A model generated the notes under the pieces. It saw only the letters and a list, made by a program, of their open reading frames with translations. It was not told the DNA's origin and did no database searches. Shown piece after piece: positions 23,004 through 41,500 of a stretch of DNA of 64,000 nt. The stretch comes from Daucus carota subsp. sativus (taxonomy: Eukaryota; Streptophyta; Magnoliopsida; Apiales; Apiaceae). Made by a program: the position numbers and the translations under genes. How positions within the stretch are numbered: the stretch's first letter is position 1; the number at the start of each line of letters is the position of its first letter. The stretch covers positions 39,765,606 through 39,829,605 of the forward strand of contig NC_030387.2 in the NCBI RefSeq assembly GCF_001625215.2, written 5' to 3'.

Positions 23004-26000
23004 ATGATCACATTCATGAAGCTATGCAGATTGCTTGTTCTGCTGTGTTTTACTTGTAGTTTCTGTGTATTGAGAACTCATCAACAACTGCTATCTTCAC
23101 AAAAACAAGTGCTTCTTCAGCTCAGGAAGCAGCTGGAGTATCCGAAAGAACTGGAGTTTTGGGCCAATAGTACCACAGATTTTTGTTACTCATCATCTGC
23201 TCAAGTGAACATTACTTGTCAGAACAATTTTGTAACTGAGATCAGAATAGAGGGTGATAAGTCAGACAAGGCAAGGCATTTTAATGGATTCGCGATACGA
23301 GATCAGACTCTATCAGGGAATTTTTCTATGGATTCTCTGGTTGCAACATTGGCTAGACTGAACAGCTTGAAAGTTCTCAGTCTGGTTTCTTTAGGCATTT
23401 GGGGTCTGCTTCCTGATAAAATTCATCGATTTTACGCTCTTGAGTACTTGGATTTGAGTTCCAATTTCCTCTTTGGTACCATTCCTTCGACTGTCCCTAG
23501 GCTTGTGATGCTCCAAACAATTATTCTAGATGGGAATTACTTCAATGGGACTTTTCCGAATTGGTCTGGTTCAAATTTAACCAGCCTGAGCATGATCAAC
23601 AATGACATTTCTGGTAAATTGCCTGATTTGAGTACTTTAGCGAATCTTGAAACGATGAATTTGAGTAATAACAAGTTTGATTCAGAACTTCCAAGGTTGC
23701 CAAAGAGTTTAATTATGGTTTCATTGAGCAACAATTCTTTCTCTGGTGAGATTCCTAAGCAGTATAGCCAGCTCCTTCAACTTCAGAAACTTGATTTGTC
23801 ACGCAATTCTATCCAAGGAACACCTGCTGCCGCCCTTTTTTCTCTACGCAACATCACCTACTTGAATTTTGCATCAAACATGTTGAGTGGATCATTTCCA
23901 AGTCACTTGAGCTGCGGGAGTGAGCTTAATTTTGTTGACATCTCCAACAACAAATTGACAGGTCGGTTGCCTTCGTGTTTAGTCTCTGGACCAAACAAGA
24001 AAGTTGTCAAGTATGAAGGGAATTGCCTATCGGATAATTCATTGCATCAACATCCACAAACTTATTGCAGAGTCAGCAAAGATGCTAACCCTGAGAAAAA
24101 AAAATCTGGAAGAAAGAATATCGGAATCCTAGCTGGTGTAATTGGAGGAATTTGTGCGGTTCTTGTGCTTCTAGCTTGTTGTTGCGTTTTTCTCTGTCGA
24201 AGGTCTAGAGAAACATCAGAGCAACATTTATTGCAAAAACGAGAGGACTCTGTCACAAAGTTCCCTTCAGCAATCATAACAAGTGGAAGTATGTCATTCT
24301 TGCCAATGATTTTAACTCTTTATGTTCCTTGATGAAGCCCGAAATAATCATCTGCATTTGTGCTTACAAGATTCCTTTGTCATTCATCTTTAATTCAGGG
24401 TTCATATACGAGGCAACGAAACTAGGCACTCAAGGGATGCCGGTACACAGAGTGTTTACTTCCGAAGAATTAAAGAATGCCACAGGCAACTTCAACGTGT
24501 CTGCCTTGATCGGTGAAGGTTGCAATGGCAAGGTACTTTGTCATAGCCGTTTTACTGATAAGATGTAATGAGAAAGGCCCTTTACATTACATTAAGTCAC
24601 ATTAAGTTATAAGTCACAATTTTAAACTCAGCCAAACGGGCTCATTGTCATGTGCAAGTAAAAAATATGATGCTTTCTTCATTATTATTGTCAGGTTTAC
24701 AAAGGAAGATTGGAGAATGGTACTAAAGTGGCAATACGATGTATGTCTGTCTCCAAGAAATATACAGTCCGAAATCTTAAGCTCAGATTGGATCTGCTTG
24801 CAAAGCTTCGCCATCCACACCTGGCTTGCCTTTTGGGGAACTGCATCGATGATGAAGTTGCACATGGTTCTGGAGCAAACAAAGTCTATCTTGTATATGA
24901 GTTTGTACCCTGTGGCAATTACCAGGCACATCTCTCTGGTAAGTTATAATATTATCATGGAATTGTGTTACCATTTACTGGTTGGAAATTAAGTAAATTT
25001 TCCCAACCCCGACCTCAAGCGTTTTGGGAGGAGGGCTTAAGGAGATCATATATCATTAACACCGTGGTTATTTAGCAGAAACTTCAGAAAAGATGCTCAA
25101 ATGGTCAGACAGACTGGCAATTCTAATTGGTGTAGCCAAGGCTGTTCACTTTCTGCATACTGGACTCATCCCCGGGTTCTTCAGCAATCGACTGAAAACA
25201 CATAATGTCCTGTTGAATGAGCACCAAATGGCGAAGCTGAGTGATTACGGGCTGTCAATAGTAACAGACGAAACTGATAAACCTGAGGTAAGTTCTGGAG
25301 TGATGCCTTAGAAGCTTTATATGGAAAATAGACTACTAATTCCTCGATTTTGACTAGTTTTCTCATTTTTTGCAGGTAAAAGAGGATCCACAATCGCGGT
25401 AAGAATTTAAATTTGACAGATTTGTTACTGTGACAACTAGTCTCTGCTGCAAAGGAGAATGCAATGGTATCTAATTTTTTACATGCTTTATTAATTATTT
25501 GTGTTTGCAGAAAGATGAAGAACCTAGACGATGATGTTTACAGCTTTGGATATATAATACTTGAGTCGATTGTAGGACCTTCAGTTTCTGCAAAAAAGGA
25601 GTCGTTTATGCTGAATGACATGGTTAGCACTTCTCTCTTTTCTTCTTAATAAGAGGTATGAGGACCTCTGCCTGGTAAAGGCGCGTGTGAGTATTTAAAT
25701 TTCTGTGACCGATTTGAGCAGAAATATTGGGTATATTTGATCTGGACATCTGGTTGAACCACGGATATCCCTCAATTTAGCAGTAACCTAAAACATGACT
25801 TTAACCTGAAAAATGCATGTTTGTGTAATAAACAAACTGATTTAAAGTTATTAATAAGCCAAAAACTGATTTATATATCCGGAACTTAGTTTGACATTTT
25901 AACCTCCCATCTTATCACATCAAGTCACGTTAAATCATAAGTTGTGTCGTTTACAGGTGTCATTGGAGAGCCCTGAGGGGCAGAGACAGGTCGTGGATCC

Positions 26001-26187
26001 AAATGTTCTAGCAACCTGCTCACAAGAATCCTTATCAGTTGCGATCTCGATTACCAGCAAGTGCATTTCTCTCAACTCCTCGAACCGTCCATCTTTCGAG
26101 GATATCCTCTGGAATTTACAGTATGCAGCTCAAATTCAGGCTAATGCTGATGGTGACCACAGATTTGAGACAATGGAACAACCATAA
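23004..26187 (+). CDS. Probable inactive leucine-rich-repeat receptor-like kinase (At3g03770-like)
   Basis: Seven exons: 23,004-24,288, 24,399-24,532, 24,695-24,938, 25,079-25,287, 25,376-25,398, 25,511-25,622 and 25,957-26,187, giving 745 residues. There is a signal peptide (about 1-25), leucine-rich repeats (about 105-330), a membrane segment (about 372-398), then a kinase fold. Key catalytic residues are missing: the VAIK lysine is Arg (VAIRCM), the HRD loop reads FFSNRLK, and DFG reads DYG. This is a pseudokinase, likely at the plasma membrane and signalling by binding. Length, exon structure and sequence fit the At3g03770 group. The ligand is unknown. Exon 5 is only 23 bp. Confidence 0.92.
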
Positions 26188-26221
26188 CATGTAAAACATA
26201 TTTTCATGTTATTGTTCAACA

Positions 26222-26286
26222 CAAGCTTTACTACAACTCTTTCTTAGGATCTTGGCTTTACCACAACTCTTTCTTAGGATCTTGCT
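26222..26286. repeat. 31-bp direct repeat in the 3' region of the receptor kinase
   Basis: GCTTTACTACAACTCTTTCT and its near-copy GCTTTACCACAACTCTTTCT, each followed by TAGGATCTTG, lie about 31 bp apart downstream of the stop. Confidence 0.85.
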
Positions 26287-26651
26287 TCTTGTAACTGGTT
26301 TCTTTGAGCCAGCATGGTATATATATCTAGGCCAAGTTTGGTATTCATATGGCAGTGCTGAGATATCTAAAGCCACGAACACAAAAGTTTTTTGTGACCG
26401 ATAAAAAATAATATGTCAATGATAATTTTCATTAGATCAATTAAATAAGAAAAATATTCCGTTTATATAAGTATTGGACAATATACTTCTAATTTAATCT
26501 AATAATTTCAACTTTTGTGTTTCATAATATTTTTAAATATTTGATAATCTAAATATTATATTTGACAACAGAATCAACGCTTATAATAATTATTTTTATA
26601 GATCGTAAGAGGCTATGTTGTACATAATAATAAATAGAATAATAATCTTAA

Positions 26652-27817
26652 TCAATATACTTATATAAAGGAGAAGCGAGGGGCGTGTAGGTGGCGCCTC
26701 TCACATCGCTCCATTCTATTTTTCTAATTTTCTAAAATTTTTGGATGAAAAATATCAAAAATATAAAACTACCTTTTTTAGTTTCGGATATATTAGAAGC
26801 AAGTTTCAGAATCTGATTTTGTTTCAGATTATTTATGGAATATAGTAGCTTGAAAGTTTTTATCTGATTTTGTTTCAGATTATTTAATTATGGGAAAAAG
26901 TAGCACACAAGTCTCTCTGCACCTATAAAAAGCCTATAGATTGTAGGGTTTTGGATCATCTAAACACAATTTCCTCTCTTTCAATACCACAACCCCACCT
27001 CTCTCTCTCTGATGATAGTTCTCTTGCTCGATTTTTAATTCGGTGGTGCCGTTCTTCTGCAACGATAAGTGAAGGCTTTGTATACGGTATTAAAAAATAA
27101 AGATTGTTGCAAGCGAAGGTAGTTATAGGCCGCTATGTATGTGGGAGTCGACAAATCCAAATACGGGATAAAAATATAGTCTTGACATGACATTGATGGA
27201 TGATATCAATAAATTAACTATTAGTGATATATGTTTGTTGGTTATTCTTTTATAATATTTGTTTTGTTCATCGGACATGTTTGTTGTCGTTAATTTTTAT
27301 ATGATTTACTTTGTATATAGGAAAAATTTATTCATGCATAATCTGTTTGTTCCGTTCAAGCAACTTTTAAGTGAAGGCTGTTTATACAATATTAAAAAAT
27401 AAAGGTTCCTACAAGCAAGAGTAGTTATAGATCGTTATCTCATGGATTTAAATTAGATGTTTTTGTGCACAATCAATCCAAAAAAATTGGAGGAAGGTGA
27501 CAATGTAAGAACATGATTACTTTTAAAAAAACACAAATAAAATTAAGATTCGTCGTGCTTTAAATTGTTAATTACGTGTATAAATTTATTTTCATTTTTT
27601 CACCATTAATTATAGTCCAAATTAATTTTATATATTAGTATTGGTAGTACGTCAAAATTTTTATAATATATAATTTATTTTATCCTACAAATATTTATTT
27701 TGAAACATTAATATACATTTTATAGGCAGCCATAATATTATTTTATTTTACAAATATTAATATTGAATCATTAATATAATTTTTATAGACCGCCGCAACG
27801 CGCGGCTTCTCAACTAG
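26652..27817 (+). mobile_element. Non-autonomous Helitron 1 (1,166 bp)
   Basis: It starts TCAATATACTTATATAAAGG and ends CTAG. It is preceded by A and followed by T, the expected Helitron A-T insertion. A GC hairpin (GCCGC-AACGC-GCGGC, 27,792-27,806) lies 7 bp before the CTAG end. There is no Rep/helicase coding. Inside, CCTATAAAAAGCC near 26,920 followed by a CT-rich leader-like stretch looks like a captured promoter fragment. Confidence 0.88.
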
Positions 27818-27830
27818 TTAATACAACTAA

Positions 27831-29074
27831 TCAATATACTTATACAAAGAAGAAGCGAGGGGCCTGTAGGTGGCGCCTTTCACATCGCTCCATTCGATTT
27901 TTCTAATTTTCTGGAATTTTTGGATGAAAAATATCAAAAATTAGAACTACCTTTTTTAGTTTCGGATATACTAGAAGCAAGTTTCGGAATCTGATTTTGT
28001 TTCAGATTATTTATGGAATATAGTAACTTGAAAGTTTTAATCTGATTTTGTTTCGGATTATTTATGGAATATAGTAACTTGAAAGTTTTAATCCGATTTT
28101 GTTTCAGATTATTTAATTATGGGAAAGAGTTGCACACAATTCTCTCTGCACCTATAAATACCCCTATAGGTTGTAGGGTTTTCGATTATCTAAACACAAC
28201 ATGGGGTATAGGTCGTAGGGTTTTGGATTATCTAAACATAATCTCCTCTCTTTCTCAATACCACAGTCCTACCTCTCTGTAGCGATAGTTCTCTTGCTCG
28301 ATTTCTAATTCGGCGGTGTCGTTTTTCTACAACGATAAGTGAAGGCTGTTTATTCGGTATTAAAAAAATAAAAGTTGTTGCAAGGAAAGTTAGTTATAAA
28401 CCAGTATGCAACATGGGAGAAGAATATAGTCTTGACATGATATTGATGGATGATATCAATATATATATTTATTTTTTTACGTAGAAACCCGCAGCTGATG
28501 GATGATATCAATAAATTAAACGTGTGTTTGTTGGTTATTCTCTTATAATATTTGTTTTGTTAATCGGACATGTTTGTTGTTAATTTTTATATAATTTACT
28601 TTGTATAGAGGAGAATATTATTCATGCATTATCCGTTTGCTCCGTTCAAGCAACTTTTAAGTGCAACTTTTAAGTGAAGATTGTTTATACAGTATTATAA
28701 AATAATGGTTGTTACAAGCAAGGGTAATTATAGACACTCTCTCACGAATTTAAGTGACCATGTAAGAACATGATTAAAAAAAAACACAAATAAAATTAAG
28801 ATTCGTCATGCTTTAAATTGTTAATTACGTGTAGAAATTTATTTTCATTTTTTCACCATGAATTATAGTCCAATTTTGCAATTTTATATATCAGTATTGG
28901 TATTACATCAAGATTTTTATAATATAAAATTTATTTTATCCTACAAATATTAATTTTGAATCGTTAATATATTTTTTATGAACAGCCATAAAATTATTGC
29001 ATTCTACAAATATTAATATTAAATTATTTAATATAATTTTTATAGGCCGCCGCAACGCGCGGCTTTTCAACTAG
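27831..29074 (+). mobile_element. Non-autonomous Helitron 2 (1,244 bp)
   Basis: Closely related to Helitron 1 and in the same orientation, it starts 13 bp after it. The start is TCAATATACTTATACAAAGA, and the end is hairpin 29,049-29,063 plus CTAG (29,071-29,074), flanked by A and T. Relative to Helitron 1 it has internal duplications, such as a repeated TTTATGGAATATAGTAACTT near 28,010-28,085 and a doubled leader segment near 28,145-28,250. Confidence 0.88.
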
Positions 29075-29274
29075 TATTTATTAAAATTAAAATATATTTA
29101 ATATTAATTGATAATAATGTTTAAAATGATAAATTATATATAAATTTTAATAATTAAAAATATTATTATAATTAAACTAAACAATTATTACGGTACTCAG
29201 GACTAGCACTCTGAAATGTAAACTCCATAAAATTCTAATTTTTCATTACTTTAGGCTTTAAAGCCCTAATTAGG

Positions 29275-29305
29275 AAGTAGGCCAGGCCCAATAATTATAT
29301 GGGCT
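29275..29305. promoter_or_regulatory. Site II-type motifs upstream of RNase J
   Basis: GGCCCAATAATTATATGGGCTT contains GGCCCA and TGGGCT, the TCP-bound site II core often found in promoters of plant ribosomal and organelle-biogenesis genes. The motif is seen; its role is inferred. Confidence 0.5.
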
Positions 29306-29510
29306 TACTTATTATCATTTTATGGTCAAGATAATCAAAATTTATTTAAGAAAATCTAAAAAATCAAGAACAACAAAATTGATTACTTACACTCTTACAG
29401 TCTCACACATTAAACCCTGTATCTATCTTTATCTTCCCCTCTGCTTCTTCTTCTTAAACCCTCAAGAACTCCCCAGCCCACTTATTTTTCTAATGGTTTC
29501 AAGTTTTTCA

Positions 29511-29682
29511 CCACTCTTTTCCATATATAAGAGTGAAAAATTGAATCTTTGATAAAAATTTCAATTTTGTGACCACTTTTTTCATATATAAGAGTGAAAG
29601 ATTGAATCTTTGATAAAATTTTCAAATTTTTAAGCACTTTTTCATTTTTAAGTATGAAAGATTGAATCTTTGACATATTTAC
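29511..29682 (+). repeat. Three ~61-bp tandem units with hairpins in the RNase J leader
   Basis: Units start near 29,511, 29,573 and 29,634. Unit 1 carries CACTCTT-ttccatatat-AAGAGTG, a 7-bp perfect stem. Unit 2 keeps most of the stem and the TATATAA loop; unit 3 is diverged. Each unit ends with TTGAATCTTTGA. The array ends about 40 bp before the RNase J start codon. Confidence 0.85.
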
Positions 29683-29721
29683 TTGTAATTTGGTGAAAAC
29701 AAAGGGTTCCAGATAAGAAAA

Positions 29722-37242
<7,521 letters not shown>

Positions 37243-38539
37243 TGTCAACCAACACAAGATCTTAGGAGGAGCTGGTAAAAAAGATACGTTGCCAGATTGA
37301 AGGTAGTCCAGTTCAGTATTTTCATTAATTCTGTGTTTATGTTTTATACTTCGAGGAATGCAGATGCTAGGAATAGGGTTAAGGCCAAATGAAATGTAAA
37401 ATTATTTCGTTAAGAAAATGTACATCTTTAGGTACTGTGATTTTGGTTTGTGCCATGTTCCATGTATAATTTTAGCTTCAGACCCCGGATGGAGCTCTGT
37501 AATTTTAACATGAATTTAAACATTTTGAATATTTTTCACTAGAGTTGAGTATTATTATTAACAGATGAACAATATATATGAGATGAGTCTGCAAGGCAAA
37601 AGGAAAAAAACTTTCAAATTCTACTGCACAGTAATAGCACGAAGTAGATTCAATCAATTCTGCATGTTCAAAACTTACTATGTTAAAACTTTATAATATA
37701 AAAATCAATTAATCACATTACTTTTCTCCAATAAACTTCCTTTACTTTTCTCCAATATATTTTCTTACATTTCTCCAATATATTTTCTTATATATTAAAT
37801 ATCAATCAGTTTCACCGCTAATCTTACGTTTTTACCTTTTTGTCATTACTTAATTTTTTAAGTAATTTTCTTAACTTCCATGCAACCTAAATATGTGCGT
37901 TAGGGTCCAGGAATACAAAACTGCAAGGCTGTGTTCACTTCATGGAATGGAATGAGGGGAGAATGGAATGAAAAATTATATAGAAATTTTAAGGAGAAAG
38001 AAGAAAGTATGAGACAATGGTGACAAAATATGTTAATTTTTTTTGTGAGAAAGATTGTGAAGAAACATGATGTTGAAATAGAATGAGCATTCCTTCCAAA
38101 ACATGTGGTTTAGAGTTATAGTTAAAATATTAAGGTAGGAATGATTGAAGGAATAAAAATTATATACATTTTCTTTGATCAACACCATTTTAGAGTACAA
38201 AATTCATTCCATTCTCCCTCCATTCCATTCACTCCAAGTGAACACAACCCAAGTGCATTTATACTATTATTGCAATTCTCAAGTGTTTCTTAGTACAAAT
38301 TTCGTATATTTTACTTCAACAATGAACATATGAAGGGATTGTTCTATTTCTACAACTCCGCTAATGTAAAGACCAAGTAAAACTGAAGAAAACTCCATGA
38401 CATTGGGTACTTTTTAGCAAAATCTACAAAAAATATTTAACTAATATTTAATGGACTCCGATATACGCCACACCAACTTTTGTTTGTCCAAGCCGCTGTT
38501 CCTCTGTGTTCTGTACCGACTAGCACTTCATTGGTCAAG
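37243..38539. other. Convergent intergenic region between RNase J and COG2
   Basis: No gene was seen. A TTTTCTCCAATATATTTTCT motif recurs near 37,720-37,795, and a MITE lies at 37,927-38,250. The two 3' ends face each other. Confidence 0.7.
37927..38250. mobile_element. hAT-like MITE with long terminal inverted repeats
   Basis: The 324-bp element has left end GGCTGTGTTCACTT and right end complementary to GGGTTGTGTTCACTT. Inverted similarity extends about 45 bp through GGAATGGAATG motifs. Flanks AACTGCAA and AAGTGCAT agree at 6 of 8 positions, fitting an aged 8-bp target duplication. Confidence 0.75.
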
Positions 38540-41500
38540 TTAAAAAGTGATAGCATTTTGTCTCTCTGAAGTGGCAACACAGTTCCATAAATCACAATAG
38601 GCTGGTATCTTTCTCGCGTCCACCCCAAGCGCAGAGAGGTTGCGCCCGTATTCCTAAATAACATTTAGATAAAGGGTAGGCCAGAAACTTATGTCAGACC
38701 TTTCTGATTGATTTATACGTGCCACGAGGAAATAACATTAGTATTTCAAATCAATAAAAAGAGTCACACCTGGATATCGAGAAGTAATTGCATACAAACT
38801 TTGTCAGTTTCTGAAATAGTGTTGTCTAAGGTCTCTGAGCCCAATCCACCACGCCTTTGTTGAGCACCCAGACGTATCTTTTGCAGTGAAGACTCTGTTC
38901 TCCTTGCCTGATCAATATAACTGGAACATTAGAGACCAAGGTGGTCCATGAAAATACCGAAAGTCTTTTCGAAAAGTAGAGATGAAGAAATACTAGAACT
39001 ATTAAAAAATCGTAAATTTCCCTACTAACCAGATTTACAAGATCAGTAGCTTGTCCATGATATCGACCAGTAATATCAAAGGTTGCACGATGTATGAGTT
39101 CATTCCTTGTTTCATCTGATAGGTATGTGGTAGCTTTTTCACCATCCAGAAAATCCTGTGAATAAAACAAAAAGGCCGACTTCCTAAGAAAAAGTAAGCT
39201 ATTTGAAGCAAAGAATAATACATACAATCATTAGTTGCAACTTGCAACATAACGTAACATACATAAGATGGCTACTATTTTGCAAAACAAAACATATAAC
39301 ATCATCTATGGCTATAGGTAAATGCAGCAAGACATATTATATAAACAGGTGCTCTGCCAACTTCTAACATTCAAACGGAAACTGCTTCTCTCAAAAATCT
39401 ACGCTATTACGCATTACAGATCAAAGCATATGACTACGTGTGAATTTTTGTGTATAATAGTTTGATTATGTTCAAACATCCTTTAATGTCTGTGAATCAA
39501 GTATCAAGAATACATCCATGCTGACATGATAACAGTGTAACAGATGATAATATTGAAATATAACAAATGCTGACATGATAACGGTGTAACAGATGATAAT
39601 ATTGAAATATAACAAACCTTCAACGGACGCAAGATCCCCGAAACATATACAGAATGTCTTACAGGAGCCGGCTTATTAGTCATCCTGTACGTTGCAGTTA
39701 TCCCCTTCAATTGTTTTAGGACCTGAGATAATAACAATTGAATGTGTTGACGAATGATGGTGTGATACAGCTGTTGAAAATATGCTTAGTAATTAAAATT
39801 TGAATCGTTAGTTATCTAAATTATTGGTCAAATTAGGGATTATGATTTTAAAGTGTTTTTAAATTCTAGGAGATCATTAGAGAGATTAGATATGCATATT
39901 CAGAGATTTTTACAATGTTGTTCCTTCTTTATGATATGTTATTATACATTCCAAAAACCAACAACGGCAACTAAAAAAATATAATCAAAATCAATCAATA
40001 GGCCACCAAAGCTACATGAGCTCTGTAGTACTATAGTCTAGTAGATACCCCCGCTTATCTATACTTAGACTATAATAACCGAACATAGAAATAATTTGTA
40101 GTAGTTTGGTTAGATAATTTTGGTCATCCCTAAATCACCATTCTCTCTGCTTTATTCTAAAAAAAAAAAAAAACAATGAGAGATAGACTAACATGTCCCT
40201 TCTTAATTATAACGTGTTCTACTCCAAGACATACACGAACCATCATGTAACTCTTCTTAACTAGACGTGATCTACTCCAAGACCAACAGGAAGTCAATAC
40301 AAGATAAAAATATTCTTTTCCTTACAAATGAAGAAATGAGAAATATGAAAAAAATGATTTAAATTAATCAGAAATCATTAACATATATTGATATTAGGAA
40401 GACACTCACAGAGAGATGATAAAAATGTTTATTGTTTCTACTACCCATCTACAATATGGAAAAACATTGTGAAAGCTAAACCTCTAAGAGAAAATATAAT
40501 TAATCAGTTAATAACATTTAATTCAAACTTCAATACATTATCATATCATTTCTCATGCAAAAAGAAATGGGGGCATCCAACAATACTAAACCACTAATAA
40601 AATGATGTTAAAGATTAAATTATAAGTAATAAATTTCGAATTATATACTCTATACACGGGTTTAAGGCTAGTATTCTTAACAAGAAGTCAAGGATTCAAG
40701 CTCTATAGAGACACGTGGGTGTAAGCATATAAGGTTATGTAACTGACCATTACCAAAAGAAAACATAAATCATATATATTGCTTATTTGCAGACAATCAG
40801 ATGGCAAAATCAGCCAGTATTTATCAAGTCATGATTTCACTTAGATTGCTTACATCCACAGACTTTTCCACCACCGTTTCGGTTATTGAATTAATCACTT
40901 GAGGTACTAGATCCTTTAGAGAAGTCCCACCGTGTACTATGCTCTGCTTTACAAGGTTAAGTACTTCAGGGGAGCATGATTTTAGAAGCTCTAGTACATG
41001 GTCAAGGTAATTCCCACAAACCTCCTCCGCCAAACAATTCACATCATGTATTACCTGCATGAGAAAACCATGATTAAAACACAGTTCAAGAAATACCGAC
41101 TATAAGAAGTGATACAAGCTCATATAAAAAAAATCACAAACAGCCCTATTCCACAGTAGTAGTTTATACCAAAGTTGATTCTAGAAAGGAAACGTACATA
41201 AACAAGATCATCAAGGGCAGCAGATACAGCCCATTCAGAACCAGGGTTGGAACCCGAGTTGGGGAATTTACGAGCAGCAAGTCCTGTGGACAGCCAATTT
41301 GAGTATCTGTATTTATATGCCATCAGAATTTGTTAGCATATTGATGCCATAAATGGATACTTTGACTCATAGCTCTGAATATTAACAAACCTAGATACAA
41401 GTTGCAAGGATAATTTAAGAAACTTGTCAGAGCACGAGATGACAAGAACATCTTCACTCCAACAGGTTCTCAGGCAAGCCAAAAGGGAAACACTTTGCTT

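Noticed and set aside
28064..28282. 72-codon open frame in Helitron 2
   Set aside because: It spans duplicated non-coding leader-like sequence and has no family similarity; no Rep or helicase motif is present.
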